From NCBI GenBank assembly GCA_003952965.2, contig CM025855.1:6214383-6278382 (forward strand): a stretch of DNA of 64,000 bases. The letters are read 5' to 3'. Under the pieces are notes generated by a model that had not been told where the DNA came from, made no database searches, and saw only the letters and a list, made by a program, of their open reading frames with translations. Shown one piece after another: positions 25,861 to 38,511 of the stretch. This DNA is from Morella rubra (Eukaryota > Streptophyta > Magnoliopsida > Fagales > Myricaceae). How positions within the stretch are numbered: the first letter of the stretch is position 1; each line of letters opens with the position of its first letter. The position numbers and the translations under genes are program-made.

Positions 25861-26506
25861 CACCACCACCCTTGAAGCTTCGATACTATGTAGAGAAATA
25901 CGATGCACTAGAACAATCGATTATCAAATAGCGTAACAAAGTCACACTAGTTCAAGGATTCACAACCAAAATAGAAGAGATCAAACTAAAAGAAAAAACA
26001 CACTTCTTATTCATTAAAAAAAGGAGATAACACAACTTAGATAAGACCACACTTACAAACTATGGAAATTGTTGGAGACAAAACTAGAAACACTCTCTTT
26101 TGTGGGTTTAGATGGGATATGATGGAATGAATGACTTGAGAGGTAGGCTAAGGTATATACAGGACTTGGGTAGAGGTTCTAAATAATCCTCATGTAATTC
26201 TAACAAGATAAATGAAACTTTTCATATGACCAAGGAGGAATTACGAATTTTGACAAGAAGATGAGATGAATGTGCATGGAGAAATTAAGATTTGCATAGG
26301 AGAAGTGGAAGGTTGCATTGGAACAATAAGAGGTCTTAATGGTTAGGTGGAAGGAAAGAGAGAGTGACAAGATTCATCCAACGTGAGTAAATGAGTCAAC
26401 ACACAAAAACATAACTGACTTACTACATTACTCAAAAATAAAGTAAAGAAAACTCTAGAAAATACACTTCAAATTTAATAACAAGTAAGCTTGACTTCAT
26501 GAAACT
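25429..26506. repeat. 25-bp direct repeat flanking 1 kb
   Basis: The 25 bp at 25429-25453, beginning CAAGTAAGCTTGACTTCATG, recur exactly at 26482-26506. The first copy lies in the copia gag relic. The second is isolated, so it looks like a short templated insertion or a rearrangement scar. Confidence 0.6.
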
Positions 26507-28660
26507 TTTTTGGACCAACTTTGCTCTCTAGTCTCTTCCCCGAAACACACAATCTCTCTTAAGATCCATCTTTCTCTGCTCATACTCTTCATCGGAGTTC
26601 ATATCCATGCATCCGTCATGTTATATGGGCGTCCAGCCCATGAGCATTTTAAAAAGCCCATGTGGGCGCACGTCCTTAGTAGGGCAACAAAAGGTGTTGC
26701 CGTACAATAATATATAATTCAAAAGGAAAAAGTGCCACGCAACTTAGAAAAAGAGAAAGGCTACCGTACGCAGAAATAGGGAATAACAAAAAAAAAAGAA
26801 AAAGAAAAAAAAAGGGAGACTTTTTCAAAAGTTTTTCTTTCCATCTTCGGCGCAATTTTTACACAGGAATAAATTAAGTTATATCTGAGAAAGTTATCTG
26901 GGTGCTTCAATAATAAGGAGTAGTGATATTTAGATTGAGGATCTTGTTACGGTGTAGATTTTTGTCAAATTCCAGAATTTGTTGAGATTGTATTTTTTTT
27001 TGAGAGTTGATCTTGTTAAATTCTAATTTACTAGAACTTAAGTTTTGGGCATAAACTTGAGTGTTGTAATCTCTATTTTATTATAGTGTATTTATCTCAG
27101 AATTACTCTGTAGTTTTTTCCTTTCACACTAAAGAGTTTTCTACATAAATCTTGCGTGTTCTTTTTGTGCTTGCTTTATTTCTTTTTTAACTTGATTTTT
27201 GGTTTACTTGGGGTTATTATTTAATATGCACATGGACGTAATTTGGCCAACACGTCAAATACTAGGCTCCTCCGGCAACAGATCCTCAGATCTCTTGTTT
27301 CCCCTTTTGTTGAGAGTAGACCTGATATCATTCTTCGGTCTTGGATCGAACGATTTTTATAGAGGAGGAGTGGATCAACTACGGGGAGAGGTGTAAAGCA
27401 CTGCTTATTGACACCCTTTCAACAGAACGCTACGCCGTCAACGATTTTTTTTTCCTTGTTTTCTATCTTTTCCCTGTCGCAAGAAGATTACACATGGCTT
27501 TTGAGTTCCTATGCTCGTGCGTAGTAGGTTTAATCTCACGAATTTGACGTTTGTGATAGTTGATTGTCTTTCGATCTTTGTTGGAATTGTAGAGATTTAC
27601 AGTCATTGTATTAGGTTTGGATTTGTGGTATCCTTTCCAATTCCTGTTTTTAATAAAGCAATCAAAGAATGAGTTTCTAGTGTGGAAATGCTTGTAGTAA
27701 ACTTGACTGCACAGAAGCACTAATTTCATAGCACATATAACCTCGGCCAAATGAGCCCTAATCATCTCCCTAGAAGGAAGCATTCCCATCCATTTCATCC
27801 CACCTCATGCACTTACCCCTTCTCATTCCTGAATCGCTTGTAATCTCTTTGTAATTGTTTGCTTGCTTATTAAAAAGAAAAGAAAAGAGTAAGCTCTGAC
27901 CAACAGACTACGAATACGCCCCACAAAACAACCGGAAAAAAAAAAAAAAACAAAGAAACCATTATGGACCTATGGTAGGCTCTTTTCTGTTTGAGTAAGG
28001 GTTTACCTTTATGGTGGGCTAGCTGCTGATTCTATTTTACTTGTCCACATCGGCTGCTCGATCGCCATCTTTCTTCCCACCCATGCAGCCCAGCTGCTTT
28101 TCCTTCTACGGTGCTATTTTGCAGTGCTCAGTGGAGTTGTCGCAGGATCAATGCTGAGGTAATGTACAGCAACTATAAGCCAATCGGTCAATGTTGTTCA
28201 AGACTACGGAGTCCCAACTCTCCTGCTTAACTCAGTTTACTTTTCCTGATACATAAACAGGTCTCAAACACGACTTATCGGGGCAGTTTACCGTCTGTCC
28301 AATTCGTAAAATACATCCGAAACTACACTTTCTCCTACTACTATTTTGTGGCCAAAAGATTAAATACTTAAAAAGTTGACAACAATTCAACTTGAAAACT
28401 TACAGAATATCAATATCCAATCATTTGGCGAGATCGTTCAACTATAAATTTCCTCCTCAAGGCATTGATAAAAGAACAGCCGCAAATCCATAAAGGAACA
28501 AAAATCCACCAACCTTAATTACGTCGGGGATGATCACAAGTTTTGGGGGTATAAAAATCAAAACTCACCATTCTAGTGGCACGTTAATTTACAAAACCAT
28601 GTGTAAGTGGTGCTTCCATCAAGGGTATTTACATGTGAAAATAAAACCACGGGAAAGCCA
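25861..28660. other. Intergenic DNA, probably old LTR-retrotransposon debris
   Basis: No gene is recognised. The plus-strand stretch at about 26820-27210 is T-rich and resembles a copia-type LTR end, but I found no matching second LTR, primer binding site or polyprotein. The last part near 28660 probably holds the BTS 3' UTR. Confidence 0.35.
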
Positions 28661-28670
28661 GACACCCTCA

Positions 28671-31600
28671 CTAGCTTGATGTTGAACAGTGGGAACTGGA
28701 ATCAACCTTAATTACCCTGGTATTATAGGATCCGCAAAACCCACACTTGTGGTATAGCCAGTGGAAGGGTGCAGTCCCCTTTTTATCGCAGTCATTGCAC
28801 AGTACATCCTGGAATACCAAAATTAGAGGCTTTAAATTCAGCAAACACTAAGAGCTTCGAAAAGTTACCCAAGATGTTGAAGGAGAAAAGGGGTATGAAT
28901 GTTTTACTTGACAGCGATCTCTGTATTCTTCTGGGAGTTCTTCAGAAGCCAGTAGAGCGTCAAGCATGCCAAAGTAAACCTGACAACAGAAGCAAAGCAA
29001 AAATGTTACACACACATGGAAATCTGAATTATTTGTAAATTTCTTATGGATCTATTCTCTCTGATCTTCCAGATGCAGATGACATGGTTACTGCCTAACC
29101 AGCCAAACCTCCTCCATAAATTCATGTTTACCTGAAAGCTGTGTCGAACCTAGGGAAAGAGAAGGACCTAGGAAACATGGGAAAGAGAAAAGAGAGGGGG
29201 GGGGGGGAAGAACCAACAAAGAGACAAACAGAGAGGCAAAACTTTTAAATTCTTTGCCGCTTCTAACCAGTAACAAACCTTATTGGTACTGGCTAACCAA
29301 TCAGCTTCATTCCTATTCTGTCAGATGTTTATCATCCAGAGATTACTTATCAAGTGCCCACTGCCCACCAATTGTAGGATTGTTGGAATAGTTCAAGCCA
29401 TCCATTAAGCTTTTGTTCACTAGACCACGGTCCATTGAAGAGGCGTTTGAACCCCAGGTGGAAGTTAGCCGATAAGCAAGGTCATAGTACTGTGATATTT
29501 ATAAAATCCTAAAGGAACAGTATTATAAAAATTTCTTTTAGATTGTCATATACCCATATGCCACGAAGAGCGAATTACTCTGAGTTTGCAAAACAGGCCA
29601 GTTGAATGCATTTATTTCAGTCTGTTGACCAAAGGCCTCATGAATGGCTCCTTTACTAGTGTAATAATAGTGAACTAGCACTTACAAATAGAAAAAATAG
29701 TCACTTACCGCCATATCTCCCAACGATTTGCTACAAATTGGGCAAGCATAGTGACTGCAAGTATATGCCTGAGAGAACAAATAAGAGAGTGGAACATAAC
29801 ATAAGCACTTATCTTGTGTAGAAAACACAATCTGGAGCAGAACAATAGGAACAAAAGAAGAGAAGGGAATATAATACAGACCTGGAAGCAAGCTGAATGC
29901 ATAAAATGGCCACATGGAAGGGCTCTGACGGTCGCACTTGATGTGAACAGAAAATCACAGCAAATGGGACAGTTTGTTTCCAGACCTTTCTCTCGGCACT
30001 TGTGATCCACTAGCTTTATTCCCAGGCAACAATTGCACGTCATGCAATGAAAGAAATCAATGCCAAGTCCCTTCCCAAGACGACATAAATTGCAGAAAGG
30101 ACAATGATAAACTGTCCTGTAATAACGTTATAGGGAAAACCGAGAAATCCTCCTCAGCAAATCTTAACCACAAAAGGAACTAAATATTAGCACTAAACTG
30201 AACTAACCATTCATTAAATTGATATTAACAAATAGCCACCAGACTACCACTATCAATCTGTCACCTCTCAATCAAATATAAAACCAGAACTTTTCAAGAA
30301 ATAAATGTCTGCCAATTTCAGAAAAGCATCTCTTTCTTCTCTTTGGTAATCTATATTGATCAGAGCACCTATCACAAAATTGACCTCACAAACATGATAT
30401 CCATGTGTATTTTTAAAAAGAACTTCAAGTCAGCTATCAATCAAGATCATGCATAAGTGATTTTCCAAGCAGGAAAATTACTGATAAAGATGCGCTGGAA
30501 ATGTGAAGTATATCATAACTCAACTCAAAGCCCAAAGTATTGGCCTAAAAAAATCCCTCAAAGACTTCGTTCCATGCCAAATTTAGTATTCCGTCATTTT
30601 ATAGATCATATTCCTTTGAAAACTCTAATATCCTCGTTAGGGGTGGGGGACCTGATATCTTCTTTTCTTGTAGGATAGAAAAATAATGATTTCAATAACA
30701 AAAAACTAGAGAGGTATATATTGTAACAAAATTATGTACCTTTCATCATCAAAAAATTTGCAAATAGGGCAGTAATACTTTGCCATTGAGAGTCCACCAC
30801 AGGAAGGAGTTGAGCAAATTGGTCCAACAGGCTGAAGTTTTAAGCACTGCATACACATCATTTCAGCTGTAGCCTTCCTGCAAATGAATTCATACTAACA
30901 AGATTAGGTTATATGTAGGATTCCACTGAGAACCAAGTGGAAAATATAAGGTGCACTTACCTATCCATTGAATGGTCGCTGACTTTATCGTGGCAAAACC
31001 TGCATGCAAATAACTTGCCACAGCAAGCAGCACGGAGTTTGCAATTTCTCTTGTAATGCTCACACCCAAAAACTTGTTTCTCAGAATCACGATATGATGG
31101 AGAACAATCAAGTGAATCTCCAGAATGTGAACTTTCACCCGTTGTCGTCTGAAGTAACTTCTGCTGAGATGCTATCCACCGACTACCATAAACCTTTTAT
31201 ATATCAGAACATGCTAAAAGCATACTAATCCAAACTGTTGTGGACTCACGTACAGGTCACATAAACTGACCTGGTCATAAGATTTTGAATAAGATAGGCT
31301 TTTCTTCTTGGATCAAGAGTTGAATCCCGAGAAACTCTTCTTATTTCAGATTCAAGCTCATTTTGATTCATCCTAAAAATATCTTTCCATCCGGGCTTGA
31401 AATTGAGATCACTGTGGTCCAAGCTTTCATAGGCATCAGTACCTAATATAGTATATTTTTATTTTTTTTAGCAGGATACTTAGAGATCAAGTAAGAACAT
31501 AACAATAAATTACAAAGAATATATCCGAAGGCAGAACCAACAAACAATCCACAAACCTAGTGAAATGCCACTCCCGGCTATTGTTGTATGTTGAAATCCA

Positions 31601-34600
31601 GACGAAGTTCCTTCCCACCATTCATTGAGCCACTCACTGAACATTGTGTTTTTAGTTGCATGCTTCCATGTGTCCATCATTCTGTTTTGCTCCTCCTGTG
31701 TAAGAGCAGAAGTAACCCACGGCAGCATTGATTGAAGGACCTCTGCACCTGTAGTACCGATTATTCTGCCAACAATTTTGTCCTGTTCTTCCACAGAAAA
31801 ATGTCTGTCAAACAATGGCCATAATTCAAGTTCTTCCCGGAAAATGTGATGATCCAATGTCACTCTAATGGATTTGCACATGCCCTGAAGCTTAGTTGAG
31901 AGCTCATCATACTTTCTCATAATAGAATTGTGATCAGAAGTGTCAAACTTACTCGCAGTTAGATGATCAGCCAAATTCTTACTGTTCAACTGCTCATGCA
32001 GTTGTGTAAGCTCAGAAAGCGCAGAAGAAATATCCTCAAACAGTTTCTCTTCCTGTTTGTGATCAAGGGTATAGGAGTGGCTCACGTTATGAAGAGTCTC
32101 TTTAGATTCTAATGCTGGAAATACTATATCATCCTCAGCATTACTATGAGCTCTATATAAACCCCATAGCAAACGAAATCTACCAGTAAATTGCCTAAGA
32201 AAGGTCTCGTTGCAATCATTAAGCTTGCCAGATTCAACATCCAAGTACTCCAAGTCTTTCCGAGTGGCTTTATGAAATTTAAATATGTTATCAATCGGTC
32301 GTGTTGCAGATCCAGCATCAGCAAAGGCTAAATCCATTTCCCAGTTAAACAGACTTGAGTTGAGGGAGGGAGCAGAAGGACTAAAAGATAGGGACCGAAT
32401 AGATTTTGCTGCAACTAAAGAACTCGCTCCTAGATTATTTTCATTCACTCCTAACCCAGGGACACAGCAAGACTGATTGCTGCAAGATAATTGGATGGTT
32501 GCAGTTCCTGTAGAATGACAAGCATCAGTGTCCTCACTTTGAATTGCATTTCCAAATTTGACTGGCCTTCTATGGTCATCTTCTTGAGTGACTGGAGGTT
32601 TTGCCTCAGCAGAAGACAAAGAGGCACATACACCAATTGGTTGGCAACCAAATTCTTCCATTCCAGTCGGTGCTGGAGGAGAGAAACAACTAATAACACT
32701 GGAAGACAAACAAACATTCCTTGAACGACCTTTACAGGCCCACCCCGAGAAAAGAGTGACCAATGCAGAATCTGATGCTGGAGCTGCATCAGATAACTCC
32801 GCAAGTTAGGAACAGATAGCAAGCTGTCACACAATTGTCAACAGCCCTTACACTTCAACAAATAAATTTGAGAATAGATATCGAACCTGCCATATACATA
32901 TTATGGAGAAGTGACCTTGCTTCTTCATCACTAACTGATCCTACCAGCCATGGTAAGACACACTCAATCAATTTCAAGGGCATCACACATAAGCTCTGAT
33001 ACAGAAGTTCTCGCTGCCTTCTGTGGCTAAAATGCTTTCGAGCAAGTGGAAGAACCTGGAAAATTCTCGTGAGGATGATTTTAAGGGACAGATAAGATGA
33101 TTGATTATGTCTTTTAAATTATAAATGCTGAACAAAAAGTCACCAAATTACAGGCAAGGATGTGATGGAAAAATGCATAATATTGTTTTAACTGAACGTC
33201 TCCTTTCCACAAGCTCAGCTCATTGTCATTCAAGCAACAGTACCCACCTGAAGTTCCTCGTCATGGAAGTGCTTCTGTATGGTGTCCATTATTCGATCAG
33301 CCTGTGAGCACAATTTTGAACAGAATTCCACAGAAGTTGAATTGGCTTCAGCACTTTGGATGCTTTCTATCAGGCACCTAAGCTTGTCAAATTGAATTTC
33401 CTCTTCTGCATGCTCCTGAGCGAAAGAGAGTTCTGCATCTACAGCAGGGAATATAATTTTGTCCTCAGCAATGCTGCAGAAAGAGAAACACGAGAATCTA
33501 ATTTCATGAAATGCACATTTCATAGGATAGCCAACTTGGACTATGTGCTCTTTAAATAAGCCTCCTCCCTTATTTGCAAGTTTGAATCTCTTGGTCCAAG
33601 ATTAGAGGAAAGAAAAAGTTTTAAGAACTAAATCCATAAAACCCACAAAGGTAGAAAGCTAAAAGGAAAGAAACCATCCAATTCAAAAATTCTGAAATAC
33701 AAAACCATGCCCTTCAAGGGAAACTTTATTTCTTGAACTCTTCCATACCTCATGGATAGAAGTTCTAAGTATGAAAATGGGATTTAGGATTCAAAGCTAG
33801 TCTGTGTTATATAGGCCACAGTACAAAGGACAGCTATAAGGTAATCGCAACTCCCTTTCCACAAGGCAAATAATATTAAGATGCACCAATTCATGAATTA
33901 CATACAGACTTATATTTGCCAGTAAGGGAAATCAAAATAGGAAACAAAGCTGAAAAGCACACCTGTGAAAGATGCAGACTTCTGCAATGAATTGCAACCT
34001 CTTGTTGAATTCCAGCAGATCAGAGAAATCTCCAGAAATTTGTATCTTCCTAGCTGCCTCAGCTATATCATTTAACTCTCTCTTTATAGCATCATGCCAA
34101 AGCAATATTTCATCTATAGGACAAGATGTACTGGATTTGGTAAAATCCAAATTTAGCTCCATATGCTTCCTTTTACCAGTTTTGGAAGATTCACATGCAC
34201 AGTTCACCTGCTCAGTTTGACTGATAAACGTGCTAGCCCCAGAATCTTGACATCTGGCCTCAAGATTATCTTTGCAACTTTCACTCATTTCAGACACAGT
34301 TTCCTCTCCAATCCAGGTGAATACAACCTTCACTTCAGACAAGATAAAGTTACCGTAGTTTTTACATGAAAACCAACAAAGATGACATACCAACTGCAAA
34401 AAGGACTCCTTACCTGCTGAAGAAGCTTTTCTTGTGGGACTATCTCGCACAAACACTTGCGCATATCCTGACGTTCATCAGGTGAGATAGAGGAAAAAAG
34501 CCAGGGTAGAAATTCTGCCATCATCTTGACAGGAATGCTGCAAAGAAACTGCCATACCAAAGTGGCCTGCTCTTCAAATGAAAACTTCTCGATAAGCAAA

Positions 34601-37600
34601 GGGAAGACCTGCCAAATGAAAACAAAATGTGAGGTACAAACTTATTTACAACTCAGCACACTAAGTTCTACATAGGTGGCTGGCAAGTACGAAGGGTTAA
34701 TACAATACACCAACTCAATTGCATGTATAGACCAATAAAGAGCAAGAAAGACCACCTAAAGTATATTGGTAAATTTGCAGAAAGCTCATCACCAACTACC
34801 AAGTCCATCTAAAGCAAGAAAATTTATTGACAGCTAGAGAAGCTGGAAGGAGTTAATCACCACTAATTTGAGATTTCCACAATTTATATGGAATTGGGAA
34901 TCAAGCAGGAAGGAAAGGGCAAGGGAGGGAAAGTATTTTAGTCTCAATGGATGGATGAAGTGGAACAAGATAAGGAAAAGAGGAGGGGTCCCTTCCCTCC
35001 CTTCCCCACTAAACTTTTTCAACCGAAACTAGAGGGAAGTAGATGGAAAAAATGGTGATCAAAGAAAGGGGCTACATATGTTCCATACCACTTAGGGCCA
35101 CCATTTGCTTTCTCTTATTTACTTTCTCCTATGATCAATCAAACACATGGAAATGGAGGTAGTTAGCCATACCCCCTTCCGTGACACAGTTAGCGATGCA
35201 TACTAAACCTTGAACAAGAAGCCTTTAGGAAAAAGAAAACAATAGTCAATTGCTAATGGCTGAGTTACAGAATCATTCAAACATTGCAAAATATAAACTT
35301 GTGGATGGTCAGATGCCTGAGATAGATTAAACACTTGTTTGGGGTATATTACATAATGGTTCAGAAATTATCTCCCATTTTTACCCTGTAGCAAGATAAT
35401 GACGCCAAAAGAAAAAGGAACAGTTAAAACAAGTGAAGAAGAAGCCTCCCTAATGATAAATTTGATGACATATTACAGGAAACTCCATATGCATCTGTAA
35501 ACCTGCCAGTGGACTGGCAGCACATAGCCAGGATGGATAGAACAGAATATTAAATGACCCAGATACACCTAACAGAGGGTGCAAGAAGTCCCAGAGAGTC
35601 AGGGCATGCCAGCCTCTGATTGCCTACATCTATTGTCCTCATCCAGACTAGCAAAGTTAAAAATTGAGGATAGCAGATTCAAAACAGATCAATCATTACA
35701 CACAGGTTTGAGTTTATTTAAGAGATGGGAGCAAGGTGCTATGCTGGGCCGAGGCAAAGGAGAAGAAATAGTTCCAAAGAAACAGATTAGGCTTCACAAT
35801 GCTTCGCCACACCCAACTAAACAGTTCACAGGTAGATGCAGCCAGGATGCACAGGAACAACTATTAAATGCCCAGGTGATCGCTAACCCCAAATTTCATA
35901 TTCCTTATGGACCATGGCAGTTGAGAAAATTCATACCTGTTCCTCTTCCTTGGACATATGCTGGCTAATTGATGTTTGAAGGGCTCCTGTACAAGAGGCT
36001 AACTCTCTTCTATAGCTTTCTTCATTTTGCATATCTGAGAGCAGCTCAAACAACTGATCAAAAAGAACACTTTCTCCCTCATGTTCTAGGGAGTAAGTGC
36101 GTGCAATATTCTTCACACGTATATCAAGAGCTGGAAAGATGACCTAGAATTTCGAAAGCAAACATGATGTTATAATCTTAAAAATTTGAGACCGATGAAA
36201 AGACACCAACACTAAGGAGAACCAAAGCTGTACAAAACAACAATATGTGAAACGCAAGGGCTTGCCTCTGCATCTATACAACCAAATGGATTGATCTGAT
36301 TGTGAAGCGTTACAAAATTTGAATGAATAATTGATTTGAAGTAACTGCAATTCCAAAATGTTGCACATACATTCTATGATTATTGTCAGGACAAAGAGTG
36401 AAAAATAAATTGTAGAACTTCATAGAGAGAACAGCGGAAATAAATTAAGATGCTGGTCAACAATAACGCAGAATGCCAAGACTTGGTCTTGGTGTCGACC
36501 TACCTTAACTGTCTCTCAAAACCTTCACTTTAATTGGCAAAATGAGGTAGAAAGACAAAAAAAAAAAGTGGACCCAAAAGGAATATGCATGGATGAAAGC
36601 TACAAGAAACTCGAATCCGGGTGAGAAGAGTAAAACTATGAGACACTTGAATCCAGGTGAGAAGAGAAGGAGAAGAAGAAAAAAGGGGTAAAACAAAAAA
36701 ATGTGGACCCAACACTAGGACCAGAGACAAGGGCGTGAAAGGAGCATTCCCAAAGGCATATGCGTGGATAAAAGCTAGTACGTTTTTAAGTATGTCTAAA
36801 CACATGCACAAACACATAGCTGAACACTAGGACCAGAGACAAGGGCGTGAAAGGTGCATTCCCAAAGGCATATGCATGGATTAAAGCTAGTATGTCTAAA
36901 CACATGCACAAACACACAAAAAATTATATGATCCTCACTTTTCAGTAAAATTAAATATCCTACACAGATGACTTGCCTTGTAGAGACTTGTCCAAAAATG
37001 TGGCTTTTAGGTTTAAACAGAGAAGATAGTCTAATGATAAAACCTTAAAAAAGAAAAAAATGTATAATTTAAACATTGATGATAATAGATGGAGTGAACC
37101 ACCTATGTTGCAGCTCTGGAAGATTCTAACATACATACATTGAGCAAACACACTTGGGGAATCAATGGATGGCAGCAGCATGATTGTTGCTATTATACTA
37201 AATTATATCAAAGTTCATAAGAAAAACTTTTATTTACTGACACTTATTAACTTTTTCTTAAGGAGCAAAATGGATCAACAAACTTCTTTAAACATGAGCA
37301 GAGTTAGAAACAAGTGACAACTGATGGTCCCAAGCCACAAACCCATTGGAATTTTCATGCAATTATATGGGAATGAAGGACAAAAATACGACCACAACTG
37401 TTTTGTTACAATCAAGCTTTTTATAATCCAGCAGATTGCATACCAAGTACATATTTCAATTGGGTATTGGTTTTTTTTTTAAGACGTTATTTGAAACTTC
37501 TAACTTATGTTCCAAAGAATATGCTGATGTAAGGACCAAAGAAACCAGAACTTTGAGCCATGCAGACCTAATTTGCCAAACAATACTCCATTCCTACTGA

Positions 37601-38294
37601 GAAAGCTAGAGCCACAAATTTAATTCAACACATGAATGAACACGCAAGAGCAATCTTTGATGCTCTCTACCCTTTTACACGCAGCTTACAATTAAACGAA
37701 CCAAAAATAGAAGAGGATCGAACAAAAAACATCATCAATGAAAGCCATCAACTAAAATAAATCATCATATGAAATTTCACCGTTGAAAAAGAAATAAAAG
37801 TTGAAAAGCATCGCGCTAATACTCATCAAAAACTTCTAGATTTTCTGTAAAAGTACGCATAAATAGAATCGATAAAGAAAATCAAAGTGAATAGCGATAG
37901 CACCTAAACCATCCAATTGAGCAACGTATGATGCATAAAAAAAGGGAGACTTATATTTTTGAAAGACTTCCATTCTGAAACAAGAGTTACACACCTCGTC
38001 CTCCGCATTGCAGTGGTGCTTGTAAATAGCTCGGAGAAAGTGGTAGCGCTCCAACAAGGGATTGATATCACCAACGCCGGTGGCGAAAGCCATGGCGGCG
38101 CGATGGAGCCCCTCGAGCTCGGAGCGAATAGCCTTGTGAAAGAACAAGAAGATTAGGATCGGGGGATTGAGGTCTTCATTTTTTTTGGCGCAGGACTTCG
38201 ACGGTGAGGAGTCGATGTGGTTCACTGGACCCGCCATTACAGCCACGCCTCCAACTCCATCTCGGTGCTGGAGACCCGGAAATGGAGTCGCCAT
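28671..38294 (-). CDS. BTS: BRUTUS: hemerythrin/RING zinc-finger E3 ubiquitin ligase, iron sensor
   Basis: There are fourteen exons: 38294-37995, 36143-35937, 34608-34414, 34327-33963, 33473-33248, 33055-32887, 32783-31557, 31442-31271, 31182-30961, 30877-30740, 30116-29882, 29768-29709, 28979-28908 and 28808-28671. All junctions are GT-AG and phase is continuous (3726 nt, 1241 aa; Arabidopsis BTS is about 1250). Three hemerythrin-like domains lie at about 40-170, 290-435 and 620-790, with iron-ligand motifs such as KHHCNAEDE and [12 protein letters not shown] zinc finger starts at C994, followed by the CTCHY region, a RING (C1123 to C1164, with CGHFMHSAC) and a C-terminal zinc ribbon (C1200, C1203, C1218, C1221). 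In Arabidopsis BTS binds iron, and rice HRZ is the counterpart; BTS ubiquitinates bHLH-IVc factors (ILR3, bHLH115) and so limits the iron-deficiency response in the nucleus. No disruption is seen, so the gene should be functional. Confidence 0.96.
36710..36920. repeat. Tandem ~113-bp duplication in BTS intron 1
   Basis: The block starting AACACTAGGACCAGAGACAA near 36711 recurs near 36825 with the same following sequence, including the ACACATGCACAAACACA end. The part just before it (36540-36680) also has internal repeats around GAATCC(A/G)GGTGAGAAGAG. It is non-coding and inside an intron of about 1.85 kb. Confidence 0.8.
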
Positions 38295-38445
38295 TTTCGT
38301 TTCGTCTCAGAATTTGGATTCAGGCTTTCGAATCCCTAGCTGCTCTTGCCGATTTCGCTAGATTTTCGTCTCTCTTTGGCTGTGGTTTCTCTATCTTTCT
38401 TCTTTTGTATTGCTCCTTCAACGAAAACGGCGAGTGAGCAAAAAC

Positions 38446-38511
38446 CACGTGAAGTGTCCTATGGGTAGATAAATCTGTAGAAGAGAGAGCCATTTATTGT
38501 TGGCCCACGTG
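38446..38511. promoter_or_regulatory. Two G-boxes (CACGTG) upstream of BTS
   Basis: CACGTG occurs at 38446-38451 and 38506-38511, about 150 and 215 bp upstream of the BTS ATG. Arabidopsis BTS is induced by iron deficiency through bHLH-IVc and bHLH121/URI factors, which bind G-box/E-box sites. The position fits a proximal promoter. Function here is inferred from motif and location only. Confidence 0.55.

Noticed and set aside
26820-27210. Possible solo copia LTR
   Set aside because: Only a general resemblance at the end; no TG...CA ends or target duplication could be fixed.
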